Origin: a bacterium
Lineage (GTDB): Bacteria > JAJVIF01
Assembly: GCA_022072165.1 (NCBI GenBank)
Contig: JAJVIF010000001.1
Location: forward strand, 1,384,598 to 1,448,597
DNA length: 64,000 nucleotides
Reading direction: 5' to 3'
Under the pieces are notes generated by a model. It ran no database searches and was not told the origin of the DNA. It saw only the letters and a list, made by a program, of their open reading frames with translations. Position numbers and translations under genes: made by a program. Shown piece after piece: positions 53,357 through 62,084 of the stretch. Position 1 is the first letter of the stretch. Each line of letters opens with the position of its first letter.

Positions 53357-53389
53357 CACCGCGCCCCCGGCAGGACCGGGGGCGCGGTG
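53357..53389. terminator. Bidirectional terminator
   Basis: 14-bp perfect stem CACCGCGCCCCCGG/CCGGGGGCGCGGTG with loop CAGGA between convergent genes. On the minus strand ATTTCTGG follows. Confidence 0.85.
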
Positions 53390-53413
53390 GTGAGAGGCAT
53401 GGCGCGAGTCCGA

Positions 53414-56335
53414 TTAGTAGTCGATCACGCGCCGCTGGATCCGGGCCAGCGAACCGGCTCCGGAGGCGTTGTAGAAGGTGCAGGCGATGCGGTCGATGGT
53501 GCCGTCATACGCGATGCGGGGATGGAGGGTGCTGTCGGTGGTGTTGTCGATGGCGAATTCGACGTCGTTGAAGGTCAGGTCGGCATTCAGGAAGCGGCCG
53601 TAGACGTCAGCGTTAGCGGAGCCAGTGCGATAGTCGCGCCAGACCACGAGGAAACGACCCAGGTTGTCACGAATCGCGTACGGGGAAGTTTGTCCTACAT
53701 CCGCAGGCTGGCTCACGGCGACCGGGGTGCTCCAGGTGCCAGTGCGACGAGTGACATAAATGTCGTTGGTGGCAGTGGTGAAGGCGTTTTCATCATAGAA
53801 GACCACGGGGTTGCCCGCCTGATCCGTCAGGATGAAACCGTGCATACTCGCCGCCGTCTGCAGGGAAGTAGAAACCCGTTCCTCAGCGGCAACCGGAGTA
53901 TTCGTGTTGGTATCAAAGGCGCGATAGAAGAGCCCATTGTCGGGTCCAGCCGTGGTGTTGGCGTTGGTCCAGACGACATGCAGGATACCGCCACTCCCCA
54001 TCACCATGTGGGGATCATTGAGGTTCCCGATGTGCGACGCGGGATCCAGGCCGGTGCTCACCGACGCGAACGACGCCGCGCCAGCAGCGTTGGTCACGGC
54101 ATAGATGTGGAGGTTGTCGTTGGACTGGTCCGACACGCTGCTGGAGGGAGTGGTGTCACGATTCGCGAGAATCCAGGCTTTATTGGTGTCGGTGGGGTCG
54201 GCCACGATCATGGGGTCGCGCCACTCGGCGACCGCGCTGACCGTCTGCACCGGATTGATAGTGACGCTGGCACCGGCTCCCGGGACGATCCTCATGAAGG
54301 CGAGATTGCCACCAGCACCGGAGGTCCCGGTCGAGATGTACGCCGCCACGACATTGCCGTTCGCCAGGACCGCCAGGGACCCGCCGTTCGACGAACTAAT
54401 CCCCGTCATGTCCACGGGCGCGCCCCAGGTGACGCCGCCATCATTGGAACGAATGATGGTGTTCGTCAGGGAGCCGGGTCGGTAGGTGACATAGATGTTG
54501 CCATTGCCATCGGAGACCATGGGATTCATGAAGCGATCCCACTGATAACTAAAGGTCCCCTGCAGCTGTGAGGGCGCGACCGGATTGTTGGGGCCGATCG
54601 TCGGGGTGATCGGACCGGCAGCCGAGGTGACATTGACCGTGAAGGGACCGTACTCCGTAGAGAGGCGTCCGCCAGCCGGCAGATACGCATCGGTGATGCG
54701 GAGCTTGTACTGCTGGGAGGGATTCTCGACCGTGTAGGTATGGGTGAAATCGGGGGCGTTGTCCCCGGAGGTTGCCGTGATGCTGGCATCCCAGGTCCCG
54801 TTGTTGTCCCAGTCAACTTCGAAGAGCGACAAGCCATCGGGATCCAGGGTCGCCAGCCCAGGAACCGCCGTGTCGAGGTCGATGTTGAAGGGCGTGTCAA
54901 CCACAACGCTGGGCGGGAAGGTGAAAGTGGTGCTCGCTGGCGGGCCGAGGTTCGGTGGACCAGAGTTGAAGTCTTCGACGAGGACCCGAACGACCTGGTA
55001 GCGGGTGCTGGAGAGGGTCGCGCCCGGCACCGGGACCGTGCTCGCCTCACTGAGGATGAAGGGCTTGATGCCAGTCGGCGACCCATCATCCAGGTCCTGG
55101 CTGTCCTGCACCCGGATGAGGCCGGCCACCCATTCGCCGCCAGGAGCGACGTCGTACAGGTCAGTGTTGTTCACCGAGACCCCTGACTCCCAGAGCACAG
55201 GATTCCCGGCCACCGGAGCGACCGCCGACCCATTCAGCGGCCCGCTGGCATTCAGGAGCGGGAAGTCGGCATCGATGGCGATGATGGAGGAATCTTCCCG
55301 GACTTCGGTCAGGTCCGCACCATTGGGGAACGTGGCGGCCACTGTCGCATCGTGATCCCAGTCGAGGATCTGGAAGGCGACGGACGCGATGTCACTGGAC
55401 TGGTCATCGCGCAGGGTGCCACTGACACTGGCAGAGATACGCTGCAGGTCACCGCAGGCCTCGGGGAGGATGTAGCGCAGGTCGGTGGGGTTTCCGGTGG
55501 GGAGTCGCTTGGTTCGTCCGGCACCAGTGCTGCGCGGATCCTGATACTTGGCCGTGACTACGAGAGTGAAGTTGAAGGATCCGGATCCCGGAGGGGTCAC
55601 TTCGTACATCACCTCAGCAGCCCCCCCCTGCGGGAAGACATCGAAGCCGCTCGGGCTCAGCAGGGCGTTCCCCTGCCAGCCGTTGTTGGTAGCGTCGTAG
55701 TTCCCCTGGGCGGTCCGGGGCTGCGTGGTGTCGATACCGGCCGCGAAGAGGCGATAGGGAAAGACATTCGCACCGCTGGTGGGAATCCCGAAGGTGGTTT
55801 TGTCGAAGAGGACGCCCGGGTCGCGATAGCCATCGGCGTTCATCAGGAAGTTCGCGTTGGTCTTGACGTTGCCATTGAAGAAGGTGTCAGCGCCATCGAT
55901 GACCGCGATCCCGTTGACATCGAAAACGTGCAGATCGACCCGCTTGGTCGCCGAGGGAGGGCCGTTCAGGTCCGGCGGTGCAGCGAAGGGGTGGGTCAGG
56001 CGGACTGTGAGTTCCAGGTTGCCATCACCGTTGCGCTGAATGCCGGTGAGTCGAAGATTCTTCGGGCCAAGGAAGGGACGAATGCTGAGGTGAAAGTTGT
56101 CACCCTGCCCGGCGGCTTCCCTGGGAAAGAGGGGGGTCGCTTCGTAGTTGAGGCTCGCAGGGTCGATGGTGACTTCCATCGCGCCCAGTGATCCGGTTGC
56201 CATGTCGCCCAGCCCCACGACTGCGCCAAAGGGATCTGGCTGGCTGATGGACTGGGAAGCAGGAGCAAGAGGGCCTGAGGTCGAGCAGGCAGCAAGCGTG
56301 AATACTGCCGGCAGTGCGACAAACAGTCTGCGCAT
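53414..56335 (-). CDS. Large lipoprotein with BNR-like repeats, copy A
   Basis: 973 residues, predicted lipoprotein (lipobox LAAC near residue 17). The first half (about 45-400) is a beta-rich domain shared with the next gene (LSIRPFLGPKNLRLTGI, THPFAAP, SATKRVDLHVF, NADGYRDPG, FPYRLF). A PKD-like region (FEVDWDNNGTWDASITATSGDNAPDFTHTYTV) follows, then a C-terminal propeller-like part with BNR/Asp-box patterns (SNDGGVTWGAP) and repeated LVVWRDY-type strands. The plan resembles sialidase-like or monitoring proteins on the outside of the cell; no catalytic residues were recognised. A PhoB-like box lies upstream. Confidence 0.75.
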   Translation of the reverse strand: MRRLFVALPAVFTLAACSTSGPLAPASQSISQPDPFGAVVGLGDMATGSLGAMEVTIDPASLNYEATPLFPREAAGQGDNFHLSIRPFLGPKNLRLTGIQRNGDGNLELTVRLTHPFAAPPDLNGPPSATKRVDLHVFDVNGIAVIDGADTFFNGNVKTNANFLMNADGYRDPGVLFDKTTFGIPTSGANVFPYRLFAAGIDTTQPRTAQGNYDATNNGWQGNALLSPSGFDVFPQGGAAEVMYEVTPPGSGSFNFTLVVTAKYQDPRSTGAGRTKRLPTGNPTDLRYILPEACGDLQRISASVSGTLRDDQSSDIASVAFQILDWDHDATVAATFPNGADLTEVREDSSIIAIDADFPLLNASGPLNGSAVAPVAGNPVLWESGVSVNNTDLYDVAPGGEWVAGLIRVQDSQDLDDGSPTGIKPFILSEASTVPVPGATLSSTRYQVVRVLVEDFNSGPPNLGPPASTTFTFPPSVVVDTPFNIDLDTAVPGLATLDPDGLSLFEVDWDNNGTWDASITATSGDNAPDFTHTYTVENPSQQYKLRITDAYLPAGGRLSTEYGPFTVNVTSAAGPITPTIGPNNPVAPSQLQGTFSYQWDRFMNPMVSDGNGNIYVTYRPGSLTNTIIRSNDGGVTWGAPVDMTGISSSNGGSLAVLANGNVVAAYISTGTSGAGGNLAFMRIVPGAGASVTINPVQTVSAVAEWRDPMIVADPTDTNKAWILANRDTTPSSSVSDQSNDNLHIYAVTNAAGAASFASVSTGLDPASHIGNLNDPHMVMGSGGILHVVWTNANTTAGPDNGLFYRAFDTNTNTPVAAEERVSTSLQTAASMHGFILTDQAGNPVVFYDENAFTTATNDIYVTRRTGTWSTPVAVSQPADVGQTSPYAIRDNLGRFLVVWRDYRTGSANADVYGRFLNADLTFNDVEFAIDNTTDSTLHPRIAYDGTIDRIACTFYNASGAGSLARIQRRVIDY

Positions 56336-56377
56336 GAGTACGGAGCCTCCAAAGAGCGGTGATGGGCGTACGAAGTC

Positions 56378-56419
56378 ATCCTACCAATCACCCGACAGCG
56401 CATGTAACAACGGCGTCAC
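56378..56419 (-). promoter_or_regulatory. PhoB-like box and -10 of lipoprotein copy A
   Basis: On the minus strand GTGAC (56419-56415) and GTTAC (56408-56404) with an 11-bp period, then TAGGAT (56383-56378), leaving 20 bases between. This spacing is close to that of the pstC promoter (22 bases). Confidence 0.55.
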
Positions 56420-56441
56420 ATCAGTTCTCCGCAAGATAAAC

Positions 56442-56467
56442 ACAGCCCCCGGCGCACCAGGGGCTGT
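56442..56467 (-). terminator. Terminator of lipoprotein copy B
   Basis: 8-bp stem ACAGCCCC/GGGGCTGT with a 10-base loop, followed on the minus strand by GTTTATCTTG. It lies 28 bases after the copy B stop, so copy A is transcribed from its own promoter. Confidence 0.72.
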
Positions 56468-56494
56468 CGCGTTCCCGGACGCTTCCGCGCCGGA

Positions 56495-59179
56495 TCAGGG
56501 CGTGAGCTGGAACCAGCGCGACCGGATCTCGTAGTTGCTGTCCGGGGCAGACAGAGGGCCACCAAAGCCGGACCGTTCATAGCAGACCACGTTGCGCTGC
56601 CGCACGACATCGATGATCAGATGCGGATACCGGACATCCGCCGCCGGGATGTCGGTATGGGCGCGGGTCGGGGCGACCAGTTCTGTGGTGAGGTCAGCCG
56701 ACCGGGCAGCGAGGTAGATCTCATCAGCCGAGACACCGCGTCGCATGTACGCCACGATCACCGCCCCACTCCCGGCGGCATCGACAATGACATCCGGCAT
56801 CTGGCAGTCCGCCCCGGAGCTATCCACCAGCACGGGGGCGCTGAAGGCGGTGCCAGCGGCATCCCCACGAGCGATGTAGATGCGTCCCTGGTTGGAGTCA
56901 TTCCCCAGCCAGCGTTCCCAGACCACCAGGGCACGTCCGGAGGAGTCGACAAAAATGTTGGACTCACCGACATTGTCGGTACCCGAGTTAGAGATGTTGA
57001 CTTCAGCCCCCACCACCGGACTGGTGGCAGGTGACGTGACTTTCACATACCGGACATCGTTCGTCCCAATGGGACCAGCGATGTAGCTGACATGGAGATT
57101 TCCCGTGAGGTCCGCGACCATCCCCTGATTCGTCTCGCCGTTGAGCCCGCCGCCTCCGTTGGCGTCCGGGGTGGCGATTTGGGTCCAGGTGGGAGTCGCT
57201 GCCTGGGCATTGGCGGTCCGGAAGAGGACCAGGCGGTTGTGATTCGGGCTCGAGGAGTAGGTGTCCCGGGCCAGGAGATATGCCCGATTGCCGGTGAGGT
57301 CGCTTAAGTCACCTGAGAGGATTGTGCCGGAGTAGGCCCCCGGCGACCCGACGATACTCCCGATCGCCCCATTCCAGGTCGTCAGACTGGGAGCGCTGTC
57401 GGTCCCCCGCAGCATCCCCAATGTTTCGGTGGGCGAAGAGCCCGAGGAGCCGACAATCATCGGCTGGCTGACGGAGAGTGTGGGCAGGACACTCATGCTC
57501 AGGGAGTCGCTGACTCCCGTGGTCAGCGTGCCCAGGAAGGGCGTCGGAATCTGCACGGGGGAACCCCAGGAATCGCCCCCATCGGTGGAACGGGAAACGA
57601 ACCAGCTGTTGGGGCTCGCGTTCCAGCGGTAGAAGTAGTAGAGGTCGCCCTGGGGATCTGCCGCCTGGATCCGCTTGTACTCGTAGGTGTACGTCCGGAT
57701 GTCGCGGAAAGCCTGCGCGGGGTCCGCGTTGATCGGCACTTCCTGCGACTGAAACGTGATGCCTGCCGGTGGTGCCACGACATCGGTAACTGTCACGGTA
57801 AAGGCCTGGTAGCGGACGGTCGGCAGGAGGGTGGTGCCCGGATTCGGGAGCGGCGCAGTGGAGGCCTCGCTGAGGACCTGCTGCAGGACCCCGGTCGGGC
57901 TGGTGTCGTCGCTGTCCTGGCTGTCGGTGATGCGAACCAGCCCCTTCACTTCGACCGGAGCCCCGGTCACCGGGAACGAGTCGGTATTGGTGAGGTCACC
58001 GTTGATGACCGTGATGGGGTCGCCAGGGGTAATGGTCAGCCCCAGGGGGAAGGGCCCGCTGGCCTGGAGGTCGGGGAGGTCGGCGACCGCGTTGATGGGC
58101 GCGGAGTTTTCGGGAATTTGGCTCAAGTCGCTGTTGTTGGGCCAGGAAGCCGGATCAATGACTGTCGCGCCGCCATCCCAGTCGAGGACCTCGCCCGTCA
58201 GGGGGACTGTCGCGGCCGGATCGTTATCCGGCAGCGTTCCGGTCACTGTCACAGTCAGGCGCTCCAGGTCGCCCGCGCCCTGCGGGAGGAGGTAGCGGAG
58301 GGCGGCAGGATTGCCCGGATCCGGGAGGCGGTTCGCCCGCTTTTGCGTGGCGGTCGTGCCGTTGCGCGGGTCCTGGTACTTCGCGACCACAATGACTCCC
58401 AGATTCACCAGATTCCCACTCCCCAGATCGAGGATGAGGTCCCGCTCGACATTGGCCCCCTGGGGGAAGACCCCATAGCCGGTCGGAGCCGACAGCGCCG
58501 TCCCCTGCCAGCCATCAGCGGTCGGGTTGTAGTTGCCGCCGGGGTTGCCGCTGTCGTAGCTGCCGACCATGACATAGGGGAAGGTATTGGCGGAGGAGAC
58601 GCCGAAGCCTGCCGGATCAAAGAGAGGACCAGTGGTCCGGTAGCCATCAGCGTTGGTGACAAATCCATGATTGAGTGTCACGGCTCCATCAAAAAAGCTG
58701 TCAGTCCCTTCGGCGACCAGCACCAGATGCGTCTCGAAGACATGGAGATCGAGTCGTTTGGTCGCCGTAGCCGGACGGGTAGTATCGGTCGGGACCGCAA
58801 AGGGATGCGTGACCGTCACGGAGATCTTCAGTTCGTTGGGCGAGATGAGTTCGATGCCGGACACCCGCAGATCCCGGGGCCCAAAGAAGGGCCGGATCGA
58901 CAGGGCATAGGTGTCTCCTTGGCCGAAAGTGGTCGCACTGGCGGTGTGGACCGGCAGGAGGATCGCCTGCAGGGTTTCGGGGTCCAGCGACAGGGTCCAG
59001 GCTCCCAGCGCGGCCGTCAAGTTGCCCGTGGCATCGGCGATAGGCGGCGGCAGTGTGATCTTTTCTCCCGCGACCTGGGCGGGAGTGGTCGGGGAGGCGG
59101 CATCGCCACAGGAGGTAAGCAGCAGGGCTGTCGTGGCTGCAGCGAGCAGCGGGAGCGTGCGAAGGATGGATCGAGGCAT
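56495..59179 (-). CDS. Large lipoprotein with BNR-like repeats, copy B
   Basis: 894 residues, predicted lipoprotein (lipobox ending TSC). The first 400 residues match copy A in order (LSIRPFFGPRDLRVSGI, THPFAVP, ATKRLDLHVF, NADGYRTTG, TFPYVMV). The second half is propeller-like with BNR-type patterns (SRSTDGGDSWGSPVQIP) and repeated strands (GRALVVWERWLG). I chose the ATG at 59179 because it puts a normal signal peptide at the N-terminus and GAAGGA lies upstream; the frame is open to 59275. Function unknown; no PhoB-like box was found before this copy. Confidence 0.75.
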   Translation of the reverse strand: MPRSILRTLPLLAAATTALLLTSCGDAASPTTPAQVAGEKITLPPPIADATGNLTAALGAWTLSLDPETLQAILLPVHTASATTFGQGDTYALSIRPFFGPRDLRVSGIELISPNELKISVTVTHPFAVPTDTTRPATATKRLDLHVFETHLVLVAEGTDSFFDGAVTLNHGFVTNADGYRTTGPLFDPAGFGVSSANTFPYVMVGSYDSGNPGGNYNPTADGWQGTALSAPTGYGVFPQGANVERDLILDLGSGNLVNLGVIVVAKYQDPRNGTTATQKRANRLPDPGNPAALRYLLPQGAGDLERLTVTVTGTLPDNDPAATVPLTGEVLDWDGGATVIDPASWPNNSDLSQIPENSAPINAVADLPDLQASGPFPLGLTITPGDPITVINGDLTNTDSFPVTGAPVEVKGLVRITDSQDSDDTSPTGVLQQVLSEASTAPLPNPGTTLLPTVRYQAFTVTVTDVVAPPAGITFQSQEVPINADPAQAFRDIRTYTYEYKRIQAADPQGDLYYFYRWNASPNSWFVSRSTDGGDSWGSPVQIPTPFLGTLTTGVSDSLSMSVLPTLSVSQPMIVGSSGSSPTETLGMLRGTDSAPSLTTWNGAIGSIVGSPGAYSGTILSGDLSDLTGNRAYLLARDTYSSSPNHNRLVLFRTANAQAATPTWTQIATPDANGGGGLNGETNQGMVADLTGNLHVSYIAGPIGTNDVRYVKVTSPATSPVVGAEVNISNSGTDNVGESNIFVDSSGRALVVWERWLGNDSNQGRIYIARGDAAGTAFSAPVLVDSSGADCQMPDVIVDAAGSGAVIVAYMRRGVSADEIYLAARSADLTTELVAPTRAHTDIPAADVRYPHLIIDVVRQRNVVCYERSGFGGPLSAPDSNYEIRSRWFQLTP

Positions 59180-59317
59180 CGGCGGAGTCCTTCCCTTGTG
59201 GGCAGCAGATGGGCGACACCGGGGGTGTGCGGAGCAGGGTGGGTCGGGACAGAACCCCCGGATGGCGAAAAGCATCCTATGCTATGGGAGACTCTGCAAC
59301 TCCCGGGAGGGCTCGTC

Positions 59318-59962
59318 ATGTCGACTTTACTGACCCGCATCGCGTGTGTCGCGCTGCTGCTCCTGACCAGCGGGAGCCTGACGCTCGCACAGGCCGCTGA
59401 GAGCGGACTGCGATTTACGGTCGAGGTGAGCTCGAACATGGCTCCGGCCGCGACACGGGTCACGACGTCCATGCAGGATGGGCTGGTCCGGACCGACACC
59501 ACTACGGGATCGGAGACGACAGTCGCAATCATTCGCGACAACAAGACCTACCTGCTGGAGCCTGCCCTCGAACTGGCGCAGGTGACGCCTGTCAGGAAGC
59601 CGGGAGCCGGAGTCCCGGCAGCGCAACAAAAGTACTGGGGGCTGGTGGATCCGTTGCAGGTCGCGCCACCGCAGCTGCCAGCGCTCTTTCGGACGCTGGG
59701 AGCCCGGTCGCTCGGGAAAGACAAGCTCGAGGGCGTGGAAGTCGAGGCCTGGGTTCTCAGCATCCCCGCCGACGTGAATTTTCCCCTCGACAATCTCCGG
59801 CTCTATGTCAATACGGAAAATGGGATGCCCTTGCGACTCGACTACCAGCGCGACAAAGACGAGCAGGTGCAGGTGAAGTTCCTGAGCATCGAGACCGATG
59901 CCACCTTCGCGCCGGGGATTTTCGAGATCCCCGCGGCGTATCGCCTGGTGGAATACGAGTGA
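59318..59962 (+). CDS. LolA-like exported protein
   Basis: 214 residues with an N-terminal signal peptide (LLTRIACVALLLLTSGSLTLAQA). The mature part has the beta-strand pattern of the LolA/LolB and related outer-membrane lipoprotein-sorting folds (LRFTVEVSSN, SMQDGLVRTDT, LRLYVNTENGMPLRLDY, VQVKFLSIETDATFAPGIFEIPAAYRLVEY). It may be a DUF4412-type protein rather than true LolA. GGAGG lies before the ATG at 59318. Transcribed divergently from lipoprotein copy B and convergent with ribD. Confidence 0.75.
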   Translation: MSTLLTRIACVALLLLTSGSLTLAQAAESGLRFTVEVSSNMAPAATRVTTSMQDGLVRTDTTTGSETTVAIIRDNKTYLLEPALELAQVTPVRKPGAGVPAAQQKYWGLVDPLQVAPPQLPALFRTLGARSLGKDKLEGVEVEAWVLSIPADVNFPLDNLRLYVNTENGMPLRLDYQRDKDEQVQVKFLSIETDATFAPGIFEIPAAYRLVEYE

Positions 59963-60007
59963 TAGTCCGTGCGATTGATCGGCGCAGGGACATCTGAACT
60001 CGACGAT

Positions 60008-61210
60008 TTATGTTGGCTCCGGGACGTAGCGCACGGCGAGGTCGTCTCCCAGCGGGACCACATCGGTACGACAGAGGCGCGGCGCTCCCCCGAGTCGGCG
60101 CGACCCCTTCCCTACCATCCATGACGGCGCACTTTCCCCTCCGAGGAGCACCGGCGCCTGGATATGCAGCAGCTCATCCCAAAGTCCCTGCTCCAGGATC
60201 GGTGTCAGGAGCTGCCCACCTCCTTCGATCAGCAGATGGTTGAGTCCGGCATGCATGAGTGCCTGCAGCACCGCCTGCGCCTCGAGGCCTGCGCGATTCG
60301 CCTTCGCGAACAGGACCCGGACGCCCAGCATCTCCAGTGTCCGGAGGACTGGGACTGGCGCCGACTTACGAGTCACCACCATCACCGGGAGTTCCCGGGC
60401 GGTTTGGAAGAGGCGGTACTTGGCCGGCTCGAAGGCGAGCTGCCCGGAGACCACGATCCGGACCGGTGTCCGCGAAGTGGCGGCGGCATAGGGAATGAGT
60501 CCGGCGGGCCAAGCGACCGCGGCGTGGGCGTAGTCATCCCAGCGCGTGGTGAGGCGGGGGTTGTCGGCCGTGAGGGTCCGGGCTCCAATGACGATCCCAT
60601 CGACGGTGGCGCGGAGCTGATGCACCAGCCAGTGCGCTTCGGGACCCGAAAGTCCGGCGGACTCACCTGCGGACGTGGCGAGACGACCATCGGCGGAAGT
60701 CGCGACTTTGATGGTCACATACGGCAACTGACGGGTATGGACTTTGATGAACGCCCGATTCAGGTGCATCGCCTCTTGTTTGAGGAGCCCCCAGCGCAGA
60801 ATCAACCCCGCCTGCAGTAATTGCTCATAGCCCACTCCGGCGTTCTGCGGGTTGGGGTCTTTCATGCACATCACCACTTTGGTGACATGCGCATCGATGA
60901 GGGCCTGAGTGCAGGGACCCGTGCGACCGGTGGTGCCACAGGGCTCGAGGGTGATGTAAGCAGTCGCGCCTGCCGCCTTTCGTCCGGCCTGTCGCAGGGC
61001 GACCACTTCGGCATGATCCCGTTCGGCGAAACGATGAGCGCCTTCGCCCACGATCTCGCCATGTTTCACCAGAACGCAGCCGACCATGGGATTCGGGCTG
61101 GTGAGTCCGACCGTGGCTGCCGCGAGGTCCAGCGCTCTGCGGAGATACGGGACATCATCGGGATGGAGGATGTCGAGATCCGGCAGCGATGAGGCGGCTC
61201 CGGTCGGCAT
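60008..61210 (-). CDS. ribD: Riboflavin biosynthesis deaminase/reductase RibD
   Basis: Bifunctional enzyme that deaminates and then reduces the pyrimidine intermediate of riboflavin synthesis. 400 residues. The deaminase half has H66-A67-E68 (DHAEVVALR) and the zinc cysteines C91 and C100 (EPCGTTGRTGPC); the reductase half follows from about 165 (TIKVATSADGRLATS, LLIEGGGQLLTPI). I chose the ATG at 61210 because homology begins there. The rhodanese gene ends two bases upstream, so they form one operon. Confidence 0.94.
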   Translation of the reverse strand: MPTGAASSLPDLDILHPDDVPYLRRALDLAAATVGLTSPNPMVGCVLVKHGEIVGEGAHRFAERDHAEVVALRQAGRKAAGATAYITLEPCGTTGRTGPCTQALIDAHVTKVVMCMKDPNPQNAGVGYEQLLQAGLILRWGLLKQEAMHLNRAFIKVHTRQLPYVTIKVATSADGRLATSAGESAGLSGPEAHWLVHQLRATVDGIVIGARTLTADNPRLTTRWDDYAHAAVAWPAGLIPYAAATSRTPVRIVVSGQLAFEPAKYRLFQTARELPVMVVTRKSAPVPVLRTLEMLGVRVLFAKANRAGLEAQAVLQALMHAGLNHLLIEGGGQLLTPILEQGLWDELLHIQAPVLLGGESAPSWMVGKGSRRLGGAPRLCRTDVVPLGDDLAVRYVPEPT

Positions 61211-61212
61211 GG

Positions 61213-61632
61213 TTAGTCGGATTTGCGGGCGTTCCAGGCCGACATCCCGCCAGCCAGCGAATGGACCTGCTCGAAGCCGTGCGATGAGAGGAGATAGGCG
61301 GCATCGAGAGACCGCATTCCCATCGCACAGATGGTGATGTAGTGCTTTTCGGGCTCCAGGTCCCGGACCATGATGCCGAGTTCCGACAGGGGGATGTTGA
61401 TCGCTCCCGGTACCGATCCGCTGTTGAATTCCCACATCTCGCGGACATCAATCAGCTTCAGGGAGTCGTCATCGGCGGCCAGGAGCGCCGCCAGTTCGTC
61501 GGCGGTCAACTGATGTGCTGAGGCGTCCCAGGCATCGCTGGGCGGAGCGGAGGACTCGGCTTCCGGCTCCGGATCCACGGCAGAGTCGGTCGCAGGCTTG
61601 CCGCGTCCCAGGAGTTTGTCGAAGAGTCCCAT
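61213..61632 (-). CDS. Rhodanese-like domain protein
   Basis: 139 residues. After a charged N-terminal tail (about 1-40) comes a single rhodanese domain: LKLIDVREMWEFNSGSVPGAINIPL, then the active-site loop ICAMGMRSLDAA with the catalytic cysteine, and AGGMSAWNARK at the C-terminus. These proteins carry persulfide sulfur on the Cys and act as sulfurtransferases or sensors (family knowledge). It is the first gene of an operon with ribD, an unusual pairing. Confidence 0.88.
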   Translation of the reverse strand: MGLFDKLLGRGKPATDSAVDPEPEAESSAPPSDAWDASAHQLTADELAALLAADDDSLKLIDVREMWEFNSGSVPGAINIPLSELGIMVRDLEPEKHYITICAMGMRSLDAAYLLSSHGFEQVHSLAGGMSAWNARKSD

Positions 61633-61691
61633 GCTGTCATGCCCCCCACAGGTGTGATGTCTGCTGTCGTTCGACTGGTACTGGCGCTTTC

Positions 61692-61697
61692 TATAAT
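61692..61697 (+). promoter_or_regulatory. -10 box upstream of ferredoxin gene
   Basis: TATAAT, perfect consensus, 66 bases before the ATG at 61764. This gene therefore seems to have a real leader, unlike many neighbours. Confidence 0.55.
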
Positions 61698-61763
61698 CCC
61701 GGGAACGTACCGCTCCGCCGGATTGCCAGCGGCATTGTAGCCGCGAGTCAGGATGCCCCCATC

Positions 61764-62084
61764 ATGCAGGAACAGGATGCCCTGTACCCCGTCTGCATTT
61801 TTGTCTGCACCAACAATCGGGGAAACGCCGAAGGTGTGCGGGTGTCGTGTGGCGTCCACGGCGCGGAGGAAATCCGGATCGCGCTGAAGGCGGCCTGCAA
61901 GACGCATGGGGTCCAGGAGCGGGTGCGGGTCCATTCGTCGGGCTGTATGGAAGGCTGCGAGATCGGCCCCAATGTCCTGATCGAACCGGCCCATCGACTC
62001 TACTCCGGGGTGACGATGGCGGATGTCGACGACATCATTGCACGCCACGTTGCCACGGAAGCGCTGCCTCCATCAACAGACTAG
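61764..62084 (+). CDS. Thioredoxin-like [2Fe-2S] ferredoxin
   Basis: 106 residues of the thioredoxin-fold ferredoxin family (NuoE C-terminal-like). Cluster cysteines are in VCTNNRGNAEG...SCG and SSGCMEGCEIGPNVLI, followed by the YSGVTMADVDDII segment. An electron carrier; the partner is unknown. I chose the ATG at 61764; the open frame upstream has no homology. Its TAG stop overlaps the GNAT-gene stop by four bases (CTAG). Confidence 0.85.
   Translation: MQEQDALYPVCIFVCTNNRGNAEGVRVSCGVHGAEEIRIALKAACKTHGVQERVRVHSSGCMEGCEIGPNVLIEPAHRLYSGVTMADVDDIIARHVATEALPPSTD

Noticed and set aside
58118-59317. 614-codon frame running into the LolA-like gene
   Set aside because: The upstream 400 codons are antisense to lipoprotein copy B; a signal peptide and GGAGG place the start at 59318.
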